DNA from: PWPR01 sp964497955
GTDB taxonomy: Bacteria > Bacillota > UBA994 > PWPR01
Direction of reading: 5' to 3'
DNA length: 10,705 bases
Assembly (NCBI GenBank): GCA_964497955.1
Contig: CAZCFQ010000064.1
Span: 1 to 10,705 of the forward strand
Shown one piece after another: positions 6,897 through 10,705 of this stretch (positions are counted from its first letter, which is position 1; each line of letters opens with the position of its first letter). Below the pieces are notes generated by a model, which had not been told where the DNA came from, ran no database searches, and saw only the letters and a list, made by a program, of their open reading frames with translations. The translations under genes were made by a program, and so were the position numbers.

Positions 6897-8102
6897 ATGG
6901 CAAAACAGAAGTTTGAAAGAACAAAACCACACGTTAATATTGGAACAATAGGGCATATTGACCATGGTAAGACAACATTAACAGCAGCGATAACATTGGT
7001 GTTATCAGCAAACAGTGAGACAAAGTTCACAATGAACTTTGAAGATATTGACAAAGCACCAGAAGAGAGAGAACGTGGAATCACAATAAATACAGCACAC
7101 GTTGAGTATGAGACAACAAAGCGTCACTACGCACACGTAGACTGTCCAGGACATGCTGACTATGTAAAGAACATGATTACAGGAGCAGCACAGATGGACG
7201 GAGCAATCTTGGTAGTATCAGCAGCTGATGGTCCAATGCCACAGACAAGAGAGCACATACTATTAAGTCACCAGGTAAACGTACCACATATCGTAGTATT
7301 TTTGAACAAAGCAGATATGGTAGATGACGAAGAGTTAATTGAATTGGTAGAGATGGAAGTAAGAGAATTATTAGATCAATACGAATTCCCTGGAGATGAC
7401 ACACCATTTGTAGCAGGATCAGCGCTAAAAGCATTGGAATGCGGATGCGGTGAAAGAGAATGTGAATGGTGCGGAAAGATTCTTGAATTGATGGATGCAG
7501 TTGATGAATATATTCCAACACCAGAGAGAGATACAGAAAAGCCTTTCTTCATGCCAATTGAGGACGTGTTCTCAATAACAGGAAGAGGAACAGTAGTAAC
7601 TGGAAGAATTGATCGTGGTGTAATCAACGTAGGCGATGAAGTAGAGATCGTTGGAATGATGGACCAGCCAAGAAAGACAGTATGTACTGGAGTAGAGATG
7701 TTCCGTAAGTTAATGGATCAAGGAATGGCAGGAGACAACGTAGGATGTTTACTACGAGGAATAAAAAGAGATGAAGTTGAAAGAGGGCAAGTATTAGTAA
7801 AGCCTGGAAGTGTTCAACCACATACAAGCTTTGATGCAGAGGTATATGTATTAAAGAAAGAAGAGGGTGGAAGACACACACCATTCTTCCCAGGATACAG
7901 ACCACAGTTTTTCTTTAGTACAACAGATGTAACAGGAGTAATTGATTTACCAGAGGGAGTAGAAATGGTAATGCCTGGAGACAATATTCAGATGAGTATT
8001 GAACTAATTACACCAATTGGGCTAGAAAAAGGAACAACGTTTGCGATTCGTGAAGGCGGACGTACTGTTGGTGCAGGTATTGTTACTGGTATTAGAAATT
8101 AG
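6897..8102 (+). CDS. tuf: Translation elongation factor Tu (EF-Tu)
   Basis: EF-Tu delivers aminoacyl-tRNA to the ribosomal A site in a GTP-dependent manner. The 401-residue protein has G1 GHIDHGKT (19-26), G2 GITIN (61-65), G3 DCPGH (82-86, catalytic His86), G4 NKAD (137-140) and G5 GSALK (174-178), followed by beta-barrel domains 2 and 3 ending in IREGGRTVGAGIV. A four-cysteine knuckle, C182, C184, C189 and C192, replaces the short linker found in E. coli, at the site where Thermus EF-Tu has an insertion. The start follows AGGAGGT, 17 bases after fusA. Codon choice differs from the neighbours: ACA, GGA, GTA, CCA and GCA dominate, with C-ending two-fold codons, as expected for a very highly expressed gene; the last 20 or so codons depart from this. 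Confidence 0.98.
   Translation: MAKQKFERTKPHVNIGTIGHIDHGKTTLTAAITLVLSANSETKFTMNFEDIDKAPEERERGITINTAHVEYETTKRHYAHVDCPGHADYVKNMITGAAQMDGAILVVSAADGPMPQTREHILLSHQVNVPHIVVFLNKADMVDDEELIELVEMEVRELLDQYEFPGDDTPFVAGSALKALECGCGERECEWCGKILELMDAVDEYIPTPERDTEKPFFMPIEDVFSITGRGTVVTGRIDRGVINVGDEVEIVGMMDQPRKTVCTGVEMFRKLMDQGMAGDNVGCLLRGIKRDEVERGQVLVKPGSVQPHTSFDAEVYVLKKEEGGRHTPFFPGYRPQFFFSTTDVTGVIDLPEGVEMVMPGDNIQMSIELITPIGLEKGTTFAIREGGRTVGAGIVTGIRN
7440..7472 (+). other. Four-cysteine knuckle in the EF-Tu G domain
   Basis: Residues 182-192 of EF-Tu read CGCGERECEWC, a C-x-C-x4-C-x2-C arrangement of the kind that binds zinc or another metal. It lies just after the G5 motif and just before the conserved helix leading to the hinge with domain 2. 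Metal binding is inferred from cysteine spacing only. I recall similar cysteine clusters in some other bacterial EF-Tu proteins, so it is likely lineage-specific rather than unique. Confidence 0.6.
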
Positions 8103-8134
8103 TATCAAATATTAGATTTAATTAATGCTTTGAT

Positions 8135-8172
8135 GTAGAAGGTTGCCACTTAATTCAGTGGGTAATTTCTAC
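8135..8172 (+). promoter_or_regulatory. Hairpin in the tuf-rpsJ spacer (possible S10-operon leader)
   Basis: GTAGAA (8135-8140) pairs perfectly with TTCTAC (8167-8172), and CCACT (8146-8150) pairs with AGTGG (8157-8161) around a six-base loop. The stems are joined by a symmetric 5 x 5 internal loop. No T-run follows, so this is not a standard terminator. In E. coli the S10 operon leader is bound by L4, which is encoded here two genes further on; whether this smaller structure serves a similar role is speculation. Confidence 0.4.
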
Positions 8173-8180
8173 GGAGCTTA

Positions 8181-8203
8181 TGTCCCAGAGATGGACAAGG
8201 AGG
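8181..8203 (+). promoter_or_regulatory. Small hairpin abutting the rpsJ ribosome-binding site
   Basis: TGTCC (8181-8185) pairs with GGACA (8193-8197) around a seven-base loop. The 3' arm ends on the first base of the strong ribosome-binding site AAGGAGG (8197-8203), which is seven bases from the rpsJ ATG. The stem is short, so it may simply keep the ribosome-binding site exposed, or be fortuitous. Confidence 0.35.
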
Positions 8204-8210
8204 AATATTA

Positions 8211-8519
8211 ATGGCAAAACAAATAATAAGAATTCGTTTGAAAGCATTTGATCATACAATTTTAGATGCGTCAGCGAAAAAAATTGTTGAAGCAGCAAAT
8301 AGAACTGGCGCTTCAATTTCAGGTCCAGTTCCATTGCCAACAGAGAGACACTTGTTCACAGTTTTGAAATCTACATTTAAGAGTAAAGACAGTCGTGAAC
8401 AGTTTGAAATGAAAACACACAAAAGATTAATTGATATCAATGAGCCAACACCTCAGACAGTTGATGCGCTTATGCGCTTAGACTTACCTGCAGGCGTGGA
8501 CATTGAGATCAAATTATAA
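8211..8519 (+). CDS. rpsJ: 30S ribosomal protein S10 (NusE)
   Basis: S10 is a component of the 30S head and, as NusE, pairs with NusB in transcription antitermination and with NusG to link transcription and translation. The 102 residues match the family throughout: IRIRLKAFDH (6-15), GPVPLPT (38-44) and a C-terminus ending GVDIEIKL. The ribosome-contacting loop reads KSTFKSKDSREQFE (53-66). Lys57, the site linked to tigecycline susceptibility changes, is the normal residue in Firmicutes such as Bacillus, so this supports the taxonomic call and is not a resistance sign. It opens the S10 operon, 108 bases after tuf, with no recognisable promoter of its own in the gap. Confidence 0.98.
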   Translation: MAKQIIRIRLKAFDHTILDASAKKIVEAANRTGASISGPVPLPTERHLFTVLKSTFKSKDSREQFEMKTHKRLIDINEPTPQTVDALMRLDLPAGVDIEIKL

Positions 8520-8527
8520 TGGTTGAC

Positions 8528-8547
8528 GGGGAGGTGCCAGAGCATTG
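8528..8547 (+). promoter_or_regulatory. Ribosome-binding site and TTG start of rplC
   Basis: The strong site GGGGAGGTG (8528-8536) lies eight bases before a TTG at 8545. Starting there gives KKAILGKKIGMTQVF, the conserved L3 N-terminus. The first in-frame ATG (8578) would remove this conserved segment and has no ribosome-binding site at a suitable distance, so the TTG is the start. Confidence 0.88.
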
Positions 8548-9180
8548 AAAAAAGCTATACTAGGCAAAAAAATAGGCATGACCCAGGTTTTTGCGGATGA
8601 TGGGAATCTAATTCCTGTAACAGTTATTCAAGCAGGACCTTGCGTAGTTACTCAAAAGAAGACAGTTGAGAATGAAGGTTATGCATCAGTACAATTAGGT
8701 TTTCAAGATATACCTAGTCATAAGACAACAAAACCACTAAAAGGTCATTTCGCTAAAGCCGGAGTGAAACCAAAGAAATACTTGAAAGAGTTTAGATTAG
8801 AAGATTCAGATTCTTATAATATAGGACAAGAGGTTACTGTAGCTTTGTTTGCAGATGGTGATATTGTAGATATTACATCAGTTTCCAAAGGTAAAGGTTT
8901 CCAAGGTCCAATTAGAAGACATGGATTTTCAAGAGGTCCAATGTCTCATGGTTCTAAGTACCATAGAGGTGTAGGTTCTTTAGGAGCCTCAGCAGGTATG
9001 AGCCGAGTACAAAAAGGTAAAAAGATGGCTGGTCGTATGGGTGGAGAAACTGTAACAGTTCAAAACCTTGAAATTGTAAGGGTTGACAAAGATAAGAACC
9101 TAGTTTTAATTAAGGGTGCTGTTCCAGGCGCTAAAGGCGCATTAGTTCACTTAAGAGACGCTATCAAAAGCCAAGGTTAA
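8545..9180 (+). CDS. rplC: 50S ribosomal protein L3
   Basis: L3 binds near the 3' end of 23S rRNA, starts large-subunit assembly and reaches towards the peptidyl transferase centre. The 211-residue protein has the family N-terminus ILGKKIGMTQVF and the central extension rich in Gly, Arg and His (SKGKGFQGPIRRHGFSRGP, followed by HGSKYHRGVGSLGASAG) that approaches the catalytic centre, then a typical GRMGGE stretch and QNLEIVRVD. It begins with TTG, which is less efficient than ATG but is preceded by a very strong ribosome-binding site. It starts 25 bases after rpsJ ends and is surely in the same transcript. Confidence 0.97.
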   Translation: MKKAILGKKIGMTQVFADDGNLIPVTVIQAGPCVVTQKKTVENEGYASVQLGFQDIPSHKTTKPLKGHFAKAGVKPKKYLKEFRLEDSDSYNIGQEVTVALFADGDIVDITSVSKGKGFQGPIRRHGFSRGPMSHGSKYHRGVGSLGASAGMSRVQKGKKMAGRMGGETVTVQNLEIVRVDKDKNLVLIKGAVPGAKGALVHLRDAIKSQG

Positions 9181-9205
9181 CGTTTAAAATAAGGAGGCGT
9201 AGCAA

Positions 9206-9829
9206 ATGCCTACATTAGATGTAAGGAATATGCAAGGGAAAAATGTCGGTAAATTAGATTTGTCTGAAGCTATATTTAGCACAGACATCAATGAAAGTCT
9301 AATGCATCAAGCCGTAGTAACTTATCTTGCAGCTCAAAGAGTTGGTACTGCTAAGGCTAAAAGCCGCGGAGAAGTTCGTGGTGGTGGAAGAAAGCCATGG
9401 AGACAAAAAGGTACAGGCCGAGCAAGAATAGGAACAATTAGGGCTCCGCATTGGACAGGTGGAGGAGTAGTATTTGGACCCACACCAAGAGATTATACAA
9501 AGAAGATTAACAGAAAAGCTAAAAGAGTTGCTATTAGATCAGCATTATCAGCTAAGCTAGCAGCAAATGAAATAATTGTTGTAGACAAGCTTGAGTTTGA
9601 TAAGCCAAAGACTAAAGAGATGGTTCAATTTTTAAGTAATATTGAAGCTGGAAAGAAAAATCTATTAGTTTTAGCTAAGAATGACAGTAATGTAGTTTTA
9701 TCTGCTAGAAACATTCCAAATGTTTATACTATTTCAGCAGATACCATTAATGTATACCAACTTCTTGACTGTGAGTCTTTAGTAATGACTCAAGATGCAG
9801 TAAAGAGAGTTGAGGAGGTGTTCGCATAA
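9206..9829 (+). CDS. rplD: 50S ribosomal protein L4
   Basis: L4 lines the peptide exit tunnel and, in E. coli, also represses the S10 operon. The 207 residues are of ordinary length. The tunnel loop is clear: GGGRKPWRQKGTGRARIG and then the GGGVVFGPTPR segment, with the Lys of the KGTGRAR stretch (a site of macrolide-resistance mutations in other bacteria) unchanged. The ATG follows AAGGAGGCG (9191-9199). Its stop codon overlaps the start of rplW by one base (TAATG), so the two genes are probably translationally coupled. Confidence 0.97.
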   Translation: MPTLDVRNMQGKNVGKLDLSEAIFSTDINESLMHQAVVTYLAAQRVGTAKAKSRGEVRGGGRKPWRQKGTGRARIGTIRAPHWTGGGVVFGPTPRDYTKKINRKAKRVAIRSALSAKLAANEIIVVDKLEFDKPKTKEMVQFLSNIEAGKKNLLVLAKNDSNVVLSARNIPNVYTISADTINVYQLLDCESLVMTQDAVKRVEEVFA

Positions 9830-9831
9830 TG
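9812..9831 (+). promoter_or_regulatory. rplW ribosome-binding site inside rplD, with TAATG junction
   Basis: GAGGAGGTG (9812-9820) lies within the last codons of rplD, where it encodes Glu-Glu-Val, and is eight bases from the rplW ATG at 9829. The rplD stop TAA (9827-9829) shares its last A with this ATG. This decides the rplW start and suggests re-initiation by terminating ribosomes. Confidence 0.85.
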
Positions 9832-10116
9832 CATATAAGAGACGTAATTATTAAACCAATTATTACTGAGCGAACTTCACTTCTAATGGAAGAAGATAAA
9901 TATACTTTTCAAGTAGCTGTAAACGCTAATAAGATACAGATTAAGAATGCTGTAGAAGAAATTTTTGATGTTAAGGTTGCTAAAGTGCGCACAATGCGTA
10001 TGCAAGGTAAAATGAAGAGAATGGGCGTTCACATGGGTCGCAGACCATCATGGAAGAAAGCTATCGTGTCATTAACACCTGATAGCAAACCAATCGAAAT
10101 TTTTGAAGGCGTTTAA
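9829..10116 (+). CDS. rplW: 50S ribosomal protein L23
   Basis: L23 sits at the exit of the peptide tunnel, where it is the docking site for trigger factor and the signal recognition particle. The 95 residues match the family: an N-terminal DVIIKPIITERT (5-16), the conserved KYTFQVAVNANKIQIKNAVE region (24-43), a basic loop with Arg and Met (KVRTMRMQGKMKRMG) and a C-terminal VSLTPDSKPIEIFEGV. The Glu of ITERT is part of the usual start motif. It overlaps rplD by one base and is followed after 27 bases by rplB. Confidence 0.97.
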   Translation: MHIRDVIIKPIITERTSLLMEEDKYTFQVAVNANKIQIKNAVEEIFDVKVAKVRTMRMQGKMKRMGVHMGRRPSWKKAIVSLTPDSKPIEIFEGV

Positions 10117-10143
10117 TACTACTAGATAAGGAGGGAATAGACA

Positions 10144-10705
10144 ATGGCACTAAAGAGTTTTAAGCCAACCTCTCCAGGTCGTCGTACAATGACTGTTTCT
10201 ACATTTGAGGAAGTAACCCGCCGAGAACCAGAAAAATCTTTGACCGTAGCGTTAAAGAGAAAAGGTGGTCGAAACAATCAGGGAAGACTGACTGTTAGAC
10301 ACCAGGGCGGTGGACATAAAAGAAAGTATCGCATAATTGACTTTAAGAGGAATAAAGATAATATTCCAGCAAAAGTAGCTCACATTGAGTATGATCCAAA
10401 TAGGACAGCAAGAATTGCTTTACTAAATTATGTAGATGGAGAGAAACGCTATATTATAGCTCCTGTAGGTTTACAAGTAGGACAAGAAGTAATCTCAGGA
10501 CCAGAGGCAGATATTATTCCTGGTAATGCCAAAAAGTTAAAAGACATGCCTTTAGGTACTGTAGTACATAATATTGAGCTTAAACCTGGTAAGGGTGGAC
10601 AACTAGTTCGCTCAGCTGGTTCATCAGCACAAATTATGGCAAAAGAAGGTAAATATGCTCAAGTTAGACTTCCATCTGGTGAAGTAAGAATGGTTTTACT
10701 AGATT
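10144..10705 (+). CDS. rplB: 50S ribosomal protein L2 (3' end outside window)
   Basis: L2 is a large 23S rRNA-binding protein needed for subunit joining and peptidyl transferase activity. The ATG at 10144 follows AAGGAGGG (10128-10135). About 187 of the expected roughly 275 residues are visible. They begin MALKSFKPTSPGRRTMTVS and include RHQGGGHKRKYRIIDFKR (52-69), the HIEYDPNRTARIALLNY stretch (80-96) and IELKPGKGGQLVRSAG, all hallmarks of the RNA-binding OB and SH3-like domains. The C-terminal extension with the conserved His needed for catalysis lies beyond the window. No frameshift or unusual feature is seen in the visible part. Confidence 0.97.
   Translation, partial: MALKSFKPTSPGRRTMTVSTFEEVTRREPEKSLTVALKRKGGRNNQGRLTVRHQGGGHKRKYRIIDFKRNKDNIPAKVAHIEYDPNRTARIALLNYVDGEKRYIIAPVGLQVGQEVISGPEADIIPGNAKKLKDMPLGTVVHNIELKPGKGGQLVRSAGSSAQIMAKEGKYAQVRLPSGEVRMVLLD

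Noticed and set aside
7177..7627. Reverse-strand open frames of 83-114 codons inside tuf
   Set aside because: They lie wholly antisense to a certain gene, have no ribosome-binding site or recognisable domain, and arise because the biased tuf codons avoid stops on the other strand.
8103..8210. Promoter for the S10 operon in the tuf-rpsJ gap
   Set aside because: TTTAAT at 8117-8122 resembles a -10 box but has no -35 box at 15-18 bases, and TTGCCA at 8143-8148 resembles a -35 box but has no -10 box at a suitable distance.
8363..8396. S10 loop with Lys57 and no P-H-V-N, suspected resistance change
   Set aside because: Lys57 in a similar loop is normal in Firmicutes such as Bacillus, so it is a taxonomic trait.

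Overview
The window is a stretch of core gene-expression genes from an AT-rich bacterium, most probably a member of the Firmicutes (Clostridia-like). The evidence is the gene order (rpoC, then the str operon rpsL-rpsG-fusA-tuf, then the start of the S10 operon rpsJ-rplC-rplD-rplW-rplB), strong AGGAGG-type Shine-Dalgarno sites before nearly every gene, a beta' subunit without the proteobacterial trigger-loop insertion, and Firmicutes-type S10 residues (Lys57). I cannot name the genus. All genes are on the + strand; nothing convincing lies on the - strand.

Layout. Positions 1-3728 hold the beta' subunit of RNA polymerase (rpoC). Its first few codons lie upstream of the window. A textbook hairpin terminator (3732-3770) follows, and one base later a near-consensus sigma-A promoter begins (3772-3800), so the str operon starts its own transcript. 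The 5' leader (about 3807-3898) can fold into two nested stems before rpsL. Then come rpsL (S12), rpsG (S7), fusA (EF-G) and tuf (EF-Tu), separated by 30, 32 and 17 bases. A 108-base spacer with two hairpins but no clear promoter or U-tract separates tuf from the S10 operon. There rpsJ (S10), rplC (L3, TTG start), rplD (L4), rplW (L23, overlapping rplD by one base) and rplB (L2, cut by the window end) follow closely.

Together these genes supply the RNA polymerase catalytic subunit, two translational GTPases and ribosomal proteins of both subunits. The tight spacing implies co-transcription and translational coupling.

I see no novel multi-gene system. The points that merit a second look are within familiar genes: an extra domain of about 60 residues in beta', between the first and second cysteine of its second zinc site; a four-cysteine knuckle in the G domain of EF-Tu; a distinct codon style in tuf that changes in its last 20 codons; and two possible structured RNA leaders, before rpsL and before rpsJ. 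The small L7Ae-like gene often found between rpoC and rpsL in Firmicutes is absent.
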